In this document: one piece after another, positions 42,230 through 50,831 of the stretch
Position numbering within the stretch: the first letter of the stretch is position 1
Layout of the letters: each line of letters starts with the position of its first letter
Source: DATHBD01 sp035296325
GTDB taxonomy: Bacteria; Actinomycetota; Actinomycetes; Mycobacteriales; Micromonosporaceae
Reading direction: 5' to 3'
Assembly: GCA_035296325.1 (NCBI GenBank)
Contig: DATHBD010000032.1
Location: 62,001 to 126,000 of the forward strand
Length of the DNA stretch: 64,000 nt
Position numbers and translations under genes: made by a program
The notes under the pieces: generated by a model
What the model saw: only the letters and a program-made list of their open reading frames with translations
Databases searched by the model: none
Told to the model about the DNA's origin: nothing

Positions 42230-43783
42230 ATGACGACGCCGCCTCCGGTTCTGGTTGTTGACTACGGCGCCCAGTACGCGCAACTGATCGCCCGCCGGGT
42301 CCGCGAGGCGAACGTGTACTCCGAACTGGTGCCGCACTCGATGCCGGTCGCCGACATGCTGGCCCGCAAGCCCGCCGCGATCGTGCTCTCCGGCGGCCCG
42401 GCCAGCGTGTACTCCGAAGGCGCCCCGCAGGTCGATCCGGCGCTGTTCGAGGCGGGGGTGCCGGTGTTCGGCATCTGCTACGGCTTCCAGGCGATGGCGG
42501 TGGCGCTGCACGGCGAGGCGGCGCACACCGGGCTGCGCGAGTTCGGCGGCACGCCGCTCACCGTGAGCCCCGATCCCGGCGTGCTGATGCGTGACCTGCC
42601 GACCGATCAGTCGGTCTGGATGAGCCACGGCGACTGCGTGACGGCCGCGCCGGAGGGCTTCACGGTGACCGCCGGTTCGCCCGGCGCGCCGGTCGCGGCG
42701 TTCGAGTCGGTGCAGCGGCGGCTGGCCGGGGTCCAGTTCCACCCCGAGGTGGGGCACACCCGGCACGGCCAGGAGATCCTCAAGCGCTTCCTGTACGACA
42801 TCGCGCACATCGAGCCCACCTGGACCGCCGCGAACATCATCGACGAGCAGGTTGCCGAGATCCGGGCCCGGGTCGGGCGCAAGCGGGTGATCTGCGGGCT
42901 GTCCGGCGGGGTGGACTCGGCGGTCGCCGCCGCGCTTGTGCACCGCGCCATCGGGGACCAGCTGACCTGCGTCTTCGTCGATCACGGGCTGCTGCGCGCC
43001 GGTGAGGCCGAGCAGGTCGAGGAGGACTACGTCGCCGCCACCGGCGTCAAGCTCAAGGTGGTGGAGGCGGAGGAGCGGTTCCTCGGCGCACTGGCCGGCG
43101 TCGCCGACCCGGAGCAGAAGCGCAAGATCGTCGGGCGTGAGTTCATCCGGGTCTTCGAACAGGCCGCGCGGGAGCTGGAAGCGGAGGAGCACGTCGAGTT
43201 CCTGGTGCAGGGCACGCTCTACCCGGACGTGGTGGAGTCCGGCGGAGGCACCGGCACGGCCAACATCAAGTCTCATCACAACGTGGGCGGGCTCCCGGAT
43301 GACCTGGCATTCGAGCTGGTCGAGCCGCTGCGGACGCTGTTCAAGGATGAGGTCCGCGCCCTCGGCGCCGCGCTCGGCCTGCCCGACGAGATCGTGTGGC
43401 GCCACCCGTTCCCGGGTCCGGGCCTGTCGATCCGCATCATCGGCGCGGTGGACCGGACCCGCCTCGACATCCTGCGCGCGGCGGACCTGATCGCCCGGGA
43501 GGAGCTGACCGCCGCCGGGCTGGACCGGGGCGTGTGGCAGTTCCCGGTGGTACTCCTCGCCGACGTGCGCTCCGTCGGGGTCCAGGGCGACGGCCGCACG
43601 TACGGGCACCCGGTCGTGCTGCGCCCGGTCGAGAGCGAGGACGCGATGACCGCCGATTGGTCCCGCCTGCCGTACGACGTCCTCGCCCGGATCTCCACCC
43701 GGATCACCAACGAGGTGTCCGAGGTGAACCGGGTGGTGCTGGACATCACGAGCAAGCCCCCGGGCACCATCGAGTGGGAGTAA
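42230..43783 (+). CDS. guaA: GMP synthase (glutamine-hydrolysing)
   Basis: Aminates XMP to GMP using glutamine and ATP. The 517-residue protein has an N-terminal class I glutaminase domain (nucleophile Cys83 in FGICYGFQ, His/Glu in GVQFHPEVGH). An ATP-pyrophosphatase domain with the PP-loop CGLSGGVDSAVAAAL follows, then the C-terminal dimerisation domain ending DITSKPPGTIEWE. The length is normal. There is no Shine-Dalgarno, and a -10-like box 6 bases upstream suggests leaderless expression. With guaB nearby, both steps from IMP to GMP are in this region. A hairpin follows. Confidence 0.97.
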   Translation: MTTPPPVLVVDYGAQYAQLIARRVREANVYSELVPHSMPVADMLARKPAAIVLSGGPASVYSEGAPQVDPALFEAGVPVFGICYGFQAMAVALHGEAAHTGLREFGGTPLTVSPDPGVLMRDLPTDQSVWMSHGDCVTAAPEGFTVTAGSPGAPVAAFESVQRRLAGVQFHPEVGHTRHGQEILKRFLYDIAHIEPTWTAANIIDEQVAEIRARVGRKRVICGLSGGVDSAVAAALVHRAIGDQLTCVFVDHGLLRAGEAEQVEEDYVAATGVKLKVVEAEERFLGALAGVADPEQKRKIVGREFIRVFEQAARELEAEEHVEFLVQGTLYPDVVESGGGTGTANIKSHHNVGGLPDDLAFELVEPLRTLFKDEVRALGAALGLPDEIVWRHPFPGPGLSIRIIGAVDRTRLDILRAADLIAREELTAAGLDRGVWQFPVVLLADVRSVGVQGDGRTYGHPVVLRPVESEDAMTADWSRLPYDVLARISTRITNEVSEVNRVVLDITSKPPGTIEWE

Positions 43784-43814
43784 CCACTCAGCATTCGCCC
43801 GAACGATGGGATGC

Positions 43815-43834
43815 GCTGTCGGCAACCCGACAGC
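43815..43834 (+). terminator. Terminator after guaA
   Basis: GCTGTCGG (43815-43822) pairs perfectly with CCGACAGC (43827-43834) around CAAC, 31 bases after the guaA stop. Confidence 0.7.
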
Positions 43835-43865
43835 TGAGTCGGACGTGTGTCGTAATTACAGAAGA

Positions 43866-44813
43866 ATGCCGCCCGTGACCCCTGCGCTGGAGCCGATGCG
43901 TCGGATCGCCGCCTACGCCGTGTGCGTGGACGCCGACGATCGGGTGCTGGTGGTGCGCGCCTCCGTGCGGTCCGGCACGCCGGGTGCCTGGTCGTTGCCG
44001 GGTGGTGGCGTCGACCACGGCGAGAACCCGTACGACACGGTGGTCCGGGAGACGGCCGCGGAGACCGGGCTCTCCATCGCGGTGACCGGGTTGGCCGATG
44101 TGGTCGCCGACCTGCGGTCGCTGCCGAACCGTGGCGTGACCATCCACACCGATCGACTGATCTTCACGGCGAGCGTGCGCGGCGGCGCGCTGCGCGACCG
44201 GGTCGGCCAACCCACCGACCTGGCCCGGTGGTTTCCCCGCGCCGAGCTGACCGGGATGGCGCTGCGGCCGTTCACCGCGATCGCGCTGGACCTGCCGACC
44301 GCGCGGGTCGACCTGCGCCCGGACGACCCGCCGGAGTTTCCGTCGTTCCACTCCGTGCAGGGGCCGGACGGGCTGCACCGGGCGCAGCGCTTCGCGGCGT
44401 ACGCCGTGGCCACCGACCGCCGTGGGCGGGTGCTGCTGACCCGGATCGCGGACGGGTACCCGGGCGGGGGGCACTGGCATCTGCCGGGCGGCGGTACGGA
44501 CTTCGGCGAGCAGCCCGGCGTGGCGCTGCTTCGCGAGCTGATCGAGGAGACCGGTCAGGGCGGCGAGATCATCGAGCTGCTCGGCGTGGCCAGTCACCGG
44601 GACGCCGCCTCGCTCGGCCCCGAGGGCTACCCGATCGACTGGCACGGCGTACGGGCGTTCTACCGGGTGTCCGTGGCCCGCTCCAGCAGCCCCAAGGTGC
44701 TCGACGCCGGGGGCTCGACGGTGGAGGCCCGCTGGTTCACCTCCGACGAGCTCTCCGACCTGCCGATCACCGAGGTCACCGAGGAGGCGCTGCGCGGGGT
44801 GGGGCTGCGGTGA
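43866..44813 (+). CDS. Tandem double-Nudix hydrolase A
   Basis: A 315-residue protein with two Nudix domains. Domain 1 (about 10-140) has the box GGGVDHGENPYDTVVRETAA then ETG, in which one Glu of the REuxEE core is Ala. Domain 2 (about 175-310) has an intact box, GGGTDFGEQPGV followed by LLRELIEETG. The Nudix helix binds metal and cleaves nucleoside diphosphate-X bonds; the substrate is unknown. The second domain is very similar to the second domain of the next gene (both share RFAAYA, GRVLLTRIA, HWHLPGGGTDFGE and GPEGYPIDWHGVR-type segments). ATG 43866 has only a weak GAAGA upstream. Confidence 0.88.
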   Translation: MPPVTPALEPMRRIAAYAVCVDADDRVLVVRASVRSGTPGAWSLPGGGVDHGENPYDTVVRETAAETGLSIAVTGLADVVADLRSLPNRGVTIHTDRLIFTASVRGGALRDRVGQPTDLARWFPRAELTGMALRPFTAIALDLPTARVDLRPDDPPEFPSFHSVQGPDGLHRAQRFAAYAVATDRRGRVLLTRIADGYPGGGHWHLPGGGTDFGEQPGVALLRELIEETGQGGEIIELLGVASHRDAASLGPEGYPIDWHGVRAFYRVSVARSSSPKVLDAGGSTVEARWFTSDELSDLPITEVTEEALRGVGLR

Positions 44814-45703
44814 CCGCGGAGCACCACCAGCGCGTGATCGACGCGTACACCGTCTGCACGGACCTCGGCGGGCGCACCCTCGTCGTCCCGGCCGGACCCG
44901 CGTCGCCGGGCGCCTGGACGCTGCCCGGAGCGCAGGTGCGGCACGGGGAGCACCCGGTCACCACCGCGCTGCGGGCCACGGCGGCGCAGACCGGCCGGCA
45001 GGCCGACCTGGTCAGGGTGCGCGACGTGGTCGCCGAAGTGATCGGATCCGGCGCCGCGGTGCATCACGACCGGGTGCTGTTCGACGCCACGGTGTCCGGC
45101 GACCCGACCGGCCCGGCCCGGTGGATGTCGCCCGACGACCTCACCGACGTGCCGCTCCCGGCGTTCGTGGCCGCCACGCTCGGCGTGTCGGCGCAGCCGC
45201 TGCCGGTGGCGGCGTCCCGGCCATCGCCCGGCACCGCGGACGGGCCGCGCCGCAGGCAGCGGTTCGCGGCGTACGCCCTGGTCACCGACCCGGCCGACCG
45301 GGTGCTGCTGACCCGGATCGCGGTCGGCTTTCCGGGCGCCGGCCGGTGGCACCTGCCCGGTGGCGGCACCGACTTCGGCGAGGCTCCCGTGGTGGGCGTG
45401 CTGCGTGAGCTGTACGAGGAGTCGGGTCAGCACGGCCGCGTGGTCGGAGTGCTGGGGATCTCGCACCGGCGCAACCCGGCTGCGCTGGGCCCGGAGGGCC
45501 ACCCGATCGACTGGCACGCGGTGCGGGTGGTGTACCGGGTGCAGGTGGAGGCGCCGACGCCGCCGACGGTGACCGAGACCGCGGGCTCGACAGCCGACGC
45601 GGCATGGTTCGACATCGATGGGTTGGCTGGGTTGGCCGTGACCGAGGTGGTGGGTGAGGCGACTCGAGCGCTGCACAGCGGGATGGCCGCCATCAGGCTA
45701 TAA
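44810..45703 (+). CDS. Tandem double-Nudix hydrolase B (first domain inactive)
   Basis: A 297-residue paralogue of the previous gene, coupled to it by GTGA. The first domain keeps the fold, but its Nudix box reads GAQVRHGEHPVTTALRATAA then QTG. The catalytic Glu residues are gone, so it cannot hydrolyse and may bind substrate or hold the dimer. The second domain is intact (GGGTDFGEAPVVGVLRELYE then ESG). The pair arose by gene duplication after the two domains had already been joined. It ends just before an AT-rich TATAAT-containing spacer. Confidence 0.87.
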   Translation: MTAEHHQRVIDAYTVCTDLGGRTLVVPAGPASPGAWTLPGAQVRHGEHPVTTALRATAAQTGRQADLVRVRDVVAEVIGSGAAVHHDRVLFDATVSGDPTGPARWMSPDDLTDVPLPAFVAATLGVSAQPLPVAASRPSPGTADGPRRRQRFAAYALVTDPADRVLLTRIAVGFPGAGRWHLPGGGTDFGEAPVVGVLRELYEESGQHGRVVGVLGISHRRNPAALGPEGHPIDWHAVRVVYRVQVEAPTPPTVTETAGSTADAAWFDIDGLAGLAVTEVVGEATRALHSGMAAIRL

Positions 45704-45964
45704 TGGTCCAAAGGTAGTTAATCCGCTACGCTTCGTGTTGGGTCATTCGGCCCATCGCCAACCGGTGGGTCTGTGTGGGATGGTATAGGCCGCATCGGCA
45801 GCCCGCGCGGCGTCCGAAGCCGACATATGGTGGGAACCCCGTTCCTGCATGGAGGATCAGTGCCGAGAGCCCTATGGCGTCGGCGTCGTGCGACCGACAG
45901 TCCCCGGCCCGCCGGGCGGCGATGGGCCCGCCGGCTACGCCGCAGTGGATCACTCGCGCGACAG

Positions 45965-46984
45965 GTGCTTCTGGCTGGCGCCGTTCGCCAGCCCCGTCGT
46001 GAGCCCGGCATTCCCGGTGCCACGGCGCTGCACCAGCCTGCCGACCGAGATGCGTACGACGCTCGTGCCATCACGCCTGCCCGCCCCACCCGCCTGCGCA
46101 CCACCGGCTACGGCACCACGGGCGGCACCGGGACGCGGGGCCTCACCGGCCGGGGAGCGGCGAGCCGCTCCGGCGGTGGCCGTGGCCTGCCGATCCGACC
46201 GGCGAGCGTGGAGCTCGCGCCGCGCGGCACCGATGCGCTGGCTCCGGCCGACCATCGGGATGCGGAGACCGGGTCCGATGAGCCGCCGCTTGTCATCCCC
46301 CTGCTGCCCGGTGACCGCACCGTGGCCCGGCGGCTGCGGTTCGCCCTGGTCAACGGCTGCACCGTGGCGAGCCTCATGCTCGGGATGTCGGCGATCTTCC
46401 TGGCGGTGAACGAAGCAAGCGTCCACCTGGCCGCACTCTGCCTGATCGCGTGCGTGATCTTCGACGGCCTGGATGGCGCGCTGGCCCGACGGCTCGGCGT
46501 GGCGAGCCCCTTCGGGGCGCAGATGGACTCCCTGGCTGACATGTGTTCGTTCGGCATCGCGGCACCGGTGGTGGTCTACGCCTGGCTGGCGGGCTCGGCG
46601 CCCTCCGCGGTCGTGGTGCCCGCGTGTGCGTTGGTGGCGGTGTGTGCCGCGATCCGGCTGGCGCGCTTCAACGTCTCGCCGAAGGACGGCCGCTTCTTCT
46701 GCGGCGTGCCGACCACGATGGTCGCGGCTGTGCTGGCACTGGGCACGCTGATCTCACCGAGCATGCCGGCGTGGGCGCACGTGGTGGCGGTGACCGTGCT
46801 CGCGCTCGCGATGGTGTCCAGCTTCCCGTACGCGAAGCTGGCCCGGTTGCTCCGGCTCCCACCGTGGGTGTTGGTGCTCCCCGTCATCGGTGGGCTCGTC
46901 GACTACCAGGTCACCTTCGCGGCGATCGTTGCGTTGTACCTGGTCAGCGGCCCGCTGGTGTGGCTGCGCCACCGCGCGGTCTGA
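45965..46984 (+). CDS. pssA: CDP-diacylglycerol-serine O-phosphatidyltransferase (start uncertain)
   Basis: Makes phosphatidylserine from CDP-diacylglycerol and serine. The C-terminal 230 residues are membrane-spanning and carry the CDP-alcohol phosphotransferase motif DG-x2-AR-x8-G-x3-D-x3-D as DGLDGALARRLG, then GAQMDSLAD. A disordered Gly/Arg/Thr-rich N-terminus precedes the first helix. The start is not certain. GTG 45965 is used; GTG 45860 has GGAGG 4 bases upstream but lies in a stretch with poor codon use in this frame; GTG 46208 would lose codons that look real. The convergent psd gene supplies the next step to phosphatidylethanolamine. Confidence 0.85.
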   Translation: MLLAGAVRQPRREPGIPGATALHQPADRDAYDARAITPARPTRLRTTGYGTTGGTGTRGLTGRGAASRSGGGRGLPIRPASVELAPRGTDALAPADHRDAETGSDEPPLVIPLLPGDRTVARRLRFALVNGCTVASLMLGMSAIFLAVNEASVHLAALCLIACVIFDGLDGALARRLGVASPFGAQMDSLADMCSFGIAAPVVVYAWLAGSAPSAVVVPACALVAVCAAIRLARFNVSPKDGRFFCGVPTTMVAAVLALGTLISPSMPAWAHVVAVTVLALAMVSSFPYAKLARLLRLPPWVLVLPVIGGLVDYQVTFAAIVALYLVSGPLVWLRHRAV

Positions 46985-46986
46985 AG

Positions 46987-47028
46987 CGCGCTCTGAGCGC
47001 GGTGGCCCGCGCTCTGAGCGCGGTGGCC
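46987..47028. repeat. Perfect 21-bp tandem repeat of a palindrome between pssA and psd
   Basis: CGCGCTCTGAGCGCGGTGGCC occurs twice (46987-47007, 47008-47028). Each copy contains GCGCTC-T-GAGCGC, so two small identical hairpins form between the convergent genes. They probably act as a bidirectional terminator. Confidence 0.85.
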
Positions 47029-47069
47029 CGACCCGGGGCGCCGCCCGCCGGGCCGGGACCGACCGGAAG

Positions 47070-48341
47070 CTATTTCCAGCGGGCGATGACCGTGGCGCCG
47101 CCGACCACCCGGTCGCCGGGGGCCACCTCCGCGCTCGCCTGGCCGGCCGGCAGGTAGACGTCGGTCCGCGAGCCGAAGCGGATCAGCCCGAACCGTTCGC
47201 CCTTGGCGAGCAGCGAACCGACCGGGGCGCGCTGCACGATGCGCCGGGCGATCAGCCCGGTGCGCTGCGCCACCACCACCCGCCCGTACGCCGTGTCCAG
47301 CACCGTGTACGCAGCGACGTTGTGCTCGGCGGCCGGTTTCATGGCGGCCGCGTACCCGCCGTCCTCGACGAAGTAGTCCACCACCTTGCCGGCCACCGGC
47401 GACCGGTTCACGTGCACGTCCAGGACCGACAGGAAGGTGGCGATCCGCAGAAAGTCGATCGGATCGTCGGAGCCGGGCGTGGCGAAGCGCTCGTCACGGA
47501 TCCGCTCCACCCCCAGCACCTTGCCGTCACTGGCGGCCACCACACCGGCCGGGTCGCCCGGCGCGTCCCGCTGCGGGTCACGGAAGAACGCCGCGACCGG
47601 AGCCGCGGCGAGCGCCGGCACCATCCACAGCCGGGACTTCGGCCGGGCCGCCTTCGTCAGCGCGGCGAGCCCGAGCGCGATGCCCGCCGCGGCCACGCCG
47701 TTCGAGTCGATGTTCATGTGTCGGGTGAGCGGCACGCTGGACGAGCGGTACGTGGCGAGCATGGAACCGGCGGAGGCGGAATCCGCGGGGGTGTGCCGCA
47801 GTCGGTGCACCCGCACCGGCGGTACGTTGCGGAGTACCAGGTCACTCCCCACGCCGTACAGCGCGGCCTGTCGTTCCACCTCGTCGGCCGCCCCACTCGG
47901 CAGGGTCGTGGCGGGCACCACCACGGAGAGCACGCCACCGGGGATGACCAGCTTGACCAGGTCGCCGAGCGCGGCGCGGGCCTCCTCCGCGGTGCCGGTG
48001 AGCGGCTCCGCGGAGATCACCACATCCACCGGATCGGCGGCGCCGAGGGACTCCACCACCCGGACCCGCTCGGCCACCCACCGGCCCTGCATGTCGACGT
48101 GTTCGCGCACCACGGCTGCCGCCGCGGGGTCGTCCGCGACGACGGTCAGGCGGTCGTCCGGCAGCAGGGCGTCGATCGCCGCGGCCAGCGCCGGTGAGCC
48201 CGCCGGCGCGGCCACCAGCAGCGCGGTCCGCGGGCCGCCGTGCCGGGCCAACTCGGCCACCAGGGCACGGGCGGCGCGGTCGCCGACCTGAACCGGCCGG
48301 CGCCGACCGCTGGACACTCCGACGGCGGGGAACTGAGTCAT
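47070..48341 (-). CDS. psd: Phosphatidylserine decarboxylase fused to an N-terminal methyltransferase-like domain
   Basis: 423 residues from ATG 48341 (GAGGAG about 9 bases upstream). The C-terminal 200 residues are a pyruvoyl-type phosphatidylserine decarboxylase: AFFRDPQRDAPGDPAGVV, LSVLDVHVNRSPVAGKV and the self-cleavage site IRFGSRTDVYLP (Gly-Ser, near residue 388). The N-terminal 210 residues are extra. They have an alternating strand/helix pattern (LLVAAPAGSPALAAAIDALL, VVESLGAADPVDVVISAEP, LVIPGGVLSVVVPA) resembling a class I methyltransferase fold without a clear SAM loop. It makes phosphatidylethanolamine from the product of convergent pssA. Confidence 0.9.
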   Translation of the reverse strand: MTQFPAVGVSSGRRRPVQVGDRAARALVAELARHGGPRTALLVAAPAGSPALAAAIDALLPDDRLTVVADDPAAAAVVREHVDMQGRWVAERVRVVESLGAADPVDVVISAEPLTGTAEEARAALGDLVKLVIPGGVLSVVVPATTLPSGAADEVERQAALYGVGSDLVLRNVPPVRVHRLRHTPADSASAGSMLATYRSSSVPLTRHMNIDSNGVAAAGIALGLAALTKAARPKSRLWMVPALAAAPVAAFFRDPQRDAPGDPAGVVAASDGKVLGVERIRDERFATPGSDDPIDFLRIATFLSVLDVHVNRSPVAGKVVDYFVEDGGYAAAMKPAAEHNVAAYTVLDTAYGRVVVAQRTGLIARRIVQRAPVGSLLAKGERFGLIRFGSRTDVYLPAGQASAEVAPGDRVVGGATVIARWK

Positions 48342-48426
48342 CTGGTTGTACTCCTCGGGCGTGACCGAACAACGTGTTGGCGGCGGCCAGCGTGTCGACA
48401 CGTCCACGCCCACGGCGGGAATGGCA

Positions 48427-48456
48427 CTGGCCGGCGGGAGGGTTCCCGCCGGCCAG
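48427..48456 (-). terminator. Terminator of the PspC operon, upstream of psd
   Basis: CTGGCCGGCGGGA (48427-48439) pairs perfectly with TCCCGCCGGCCAG (48444-48456) around GGGT. It lies between the end of the small membrane protein gene and the psd start on the same strand. Confidence 0.82.
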
Positions 48457-48497
48457 CATATTCGTAGTGCCGCGCGCCCCGGCGCGAGCCGCCGGTC

Positions 48498-48869
48498 TTA
48501 CCGACTTTCGTCGGATTTGTCGGAGTCGGTCGGGGAGTGCAGGGAGAGGGTCGCCGGGTCGCGGTAGATCGGGTCGTCCGCCGCAGCGCCGACCAGCTCG
48601 GAATCCACCCCCTCCGGGGCGGCGGGGTCACCGGCTGCCTCGCTGGCGGCCGCCTCGCTGGCGGCCGCCTCGCTGGCGGCGTTCGAACGGTCCGACCGTA
48701 GTGCGGTCACCAGGCCGATCGATCCAGCGATGAGCAGGGCGGCCGCGACGAACCATCCGATGCCGGGCAGCTCCGAGTTGACCACCTTGTTCAGCACCCA
48801 CACGGTGACCGCGCCAACGAAGATCAGACCGAACGTGAGGGACAGTGCATCAGTGCGGTGTGGCTTCAT
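48498..48869 (-). CDS. Small membrane protein with acidic repeat tail
   Basis: A 123-residue hypothetical protein. ATG 48869 has TTGGAGG upstream and overlaps the stop of the PspC gene as ATGA. Two membrane helices (LSLTFGLIFVGAVTVWVLN and IGWFVAAALLIAGSIGLVTAL) are followed by a cytoplasmic tail with three ASEAA repeats encoded by a 15-bp tandem repeat (about 48636-48680) and an acidic Ser/Asp-rich end. It is probably an accessory of the PspC/LiaF-like protein with which it is co-translated. The function is unknown. Confidence 0.8.
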   Translation of the reverse strand: MKPHRTDALSLTFGLIFVGAVTVWVLNKVVNSELPGIGWFVAAALLIAGSIGLVTALRSDRSNAASEAAASEAAASEAAGDPAAPEGVDSELVGAAADDPIYRDPATLSLHSPTDSDKSDESR

Positions 48870-50692
48870 CGTCGTACCTCCAATTTTCCGATCGACACCC
48901 TGGCGTGAAGTTCGAGGCTTCCGCCGCCCGGGCCGTCCGCCCCGTCGTCGGTGATGGTGCGCCCGGACGCGTCGATGCCGTCCCAACGCTCACCCAGTGC
49001 GATCACCTCGCCGACGTCGGCGGCGGCCTCCAGCCGCACGTCGACGTTCGGCGGCAGCAGGACCACCAGGTTGCCCACCTCGACCCGGGCCTCCACGGTG
49101 ACCGTGGTCTCGGTGAAGTCCAGGTGCGAGAGGTCGAGCGTGGCGTTGCCGTAGTCGGCCCGGTAGTCCCGGTTCTGCAGTGCCGCGATGCTCTCCGGAG
49201 TCCACACGATGGTCGTGCTGCGCCGGGACTCCACGTGCTCCGCGGCCGTGGTGATCGGCAGTGCGATGGTGAGCGCAATGCCGATCGGGATGAGCCAGCG
49301 GCCCCGGCCGACCCAGGCCCCGACGAGCAGGCCGGCGCCGACGGTGCCGAGCGCGACCGCCACGTACGCCGACGGTGGCACATGTTGGCCGGTCAGGTGC
49401 ACGATCGCGAGCAGGCCGAGCAGCAGGCACATGCCGGACAGCGTCAACCGGGTGAGGCGGGACTTCTCCCGCGGCGGCTTCGGTGGCTTGGCCGGCCGAG
49501 CCGGGACCGGAGGTACGGTCGGCGGCGCCGCTGCTGCCGGGTAGCCCAGCGACGCCGGGTACGGGTTGCCCGCCGCGTACGGCCCGTGCGGGGCGAGCGG
49601 TGCGCCGTACTGGGCCGGTGGCGGCATCGGCAGTGGCGTCGTCGGGTCGGTGGCTCCCGCACCCGGCGGGTACGGGCCCGGAGTCTGCGGATAGGCGTCC
49701 GGGGCCGGGGCGTACCCGGCCGCAGCCGGCGGGTACCCGGCGGGAGCCGGCGCGTAGCCGGGGGGCCAGGCCGGGTATCCGGCCGGAGCCGGCGGATACC
49801 CCCCCGGTGCGAACGGCACCGAACCGAACTGCCCGGTGCCCGGCGGCCGGTTGCGGCGCACCAGGAGCAGCGCCGCTCCGACCAGGACCGCAACGCCTAC
49901 CAGCGCCGCGTTGAACCCCTCGGCGAACACGAACCGGACGGCGAGCATCGCCAGTACCAGCGCAAGAATCACCACGGCTGGCGAAGTGGAGGAGCGGCCC
50001 CGCCCGGCCAGTGACTCGACCGGAGAGGTGGTGTCACCCTCCGCCGGGATGACCAGCCATCCGATCAGGTACGCCAGGATCCCGAGGCCACCGAAGAACG
50101 AGAGCACCGCGAACAGCACCCGCCACAGCACGGGGTCGGTGTTCGTGGCCCGGCCGACCGCGGCGCACACTCCGACGAGCTTCCGGCCCTCGATCGGCCG
50201 GACCAGGCCGAGGCGGCTGGCGAACGGCGGCGGGGGTGCCGCCGATGCCCCCGGTCCGGGCGCTCCCGCCTGGTAATCCCAGCCCGGTGCGGTGCCGGGG
50301 GCGAACCCCGTGGCGCCCGGTCCCGGGGCGGGGCCCGGGCTGGCCGGGCCCGGGCTGGCGGGGCTGGCCGGGTCCGGGCTGGCCGGGTCCGGGCTGGCCG
50401 GGTCCGGGTTGGCGGATCCCGGGGGAGCAGGATCCGGGGCGGGAGACTCCGGGCCGACGGGCCCCGGAGTGTTCGGCCCTCCTGGCGACGGGTCGGCTGA
50501 GAGGTCCGCCGTGGTCTCGTCGTGGGGTGCGGGGTTGCTGTCCGCCGGGTGCCCGGGGGTCGGCGGGGGCGGCTGCGGCGGCTGCGGCGGCTGCGGCGCG
50601 GCACCTGCCGGGCCGGCCGGCGTCTCGCGCTCCCCGGGTGTGGGGACCGCGGGGGTGCCGGGCTTCTCGCCGCCGTCGTGCGGATTCGTCAT
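48866..50692 (-). CDS. PspC domain protein with LiaF-like C-terminus
   Basis: A 608-residue membrane protein. A 160-residue Pro/Ala/Asp-rich cytoplasmic region precedes a PspC domain (RPIEGRKLVGVCAAVGRATN, then FFGGLGILAYLIGWLVIPAEG). More membrane helices, a Pro/Tyr/Gly-rich linker of PPAPAGYP repeats, further helices and a beta-rich C-terminal domain follow (ATLDLSHLDFTETTVTVEAR, VVLLPPNVDVRLEAAADVG). The last domain resembles the LiaF/DUF1707-associated cell-wall stress domain. Start ATG 50692 lacks a good ribosome-binding site. It is divergent from a kinase that also has a PspC domain, so the two probably report on the same envelope signal. Confidence 0.87.
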   Translation of the reverse strand: MTNPHDGGEKPGTPAVPTPGERETPAGPAGAAPQPPQPPQPPPPTPGHPADSNPAPHDETTADLSADPSPGGPNTPGPVGPESPAPDPAPPGSANPDPASPDPASPDPASPASPGPASPGPAPGPGATGFAPGTAPGWDYQAGAPGPGASAAPPPPFASRLGLVRPIEGRKLVGVCAAVGRATNTDPVLWRVLFAVLSFFGGLGILAYLIGWLVIPAEGDTTSPVESLAGRGRSSTSPAVVILALVLAMLAVRFVFAEGFNAALVGVAVLVGAALLLVRRNRPPGTGQFGSVPFAPGGYPPAPAGYPAWPPGYAPAPAGYPPAAAGYAPAPDAYPQTPGPYPPGAGATDPTTPLPMPPPAQYGAPLAPHGPYAAGNPYPASLGYPAAAAPPTVPPVPARPAKPPKPPREKSRLTRLTLSGMCLLLGLLAIVHLTGQHVPPSAYVAVALGTVGAGLLVGAWVGRGRWLIPIGIALTIALPITTAAEHVESRRSTTIVWTPESIAALQNRDYRADYGNATLDLSHLDFTETTVTVEARVEVGNLVVLLPPNVDVRLEAAADVGEVIALGERWDGIDASGRTITDDGADGPGGGSLELHARVSIGKLEVRR

Positions 50693-50831
50693 GGTGTCAT
50701 CGTCGGTCCGGCACGGCCCTAGCCGCCTCGGGCATCCACCCTGAGTCGACCCTGAACTGCGGAGTCGGGGAGCTACCTGTGGTCCCGGCACGGTGCGGCG
50801 TGGAACGATTCCAGGCAGGAGGAGGAACCAC

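Noticed and set aside
45699..45704. TATAAT at the end of the second Nudix gene as a pssA promoter
   Set aside because: A perfect -10 hexamer, but no -35 at 16-19 bases on either strand and it lies at a coding end; chance cannot be excluded.
48346..48567. Small forward frame between psd and the PspC operon
   Set aside because: It overlaps the psd leader and a terminator hairpin and has no family match; better explained as noncoding.
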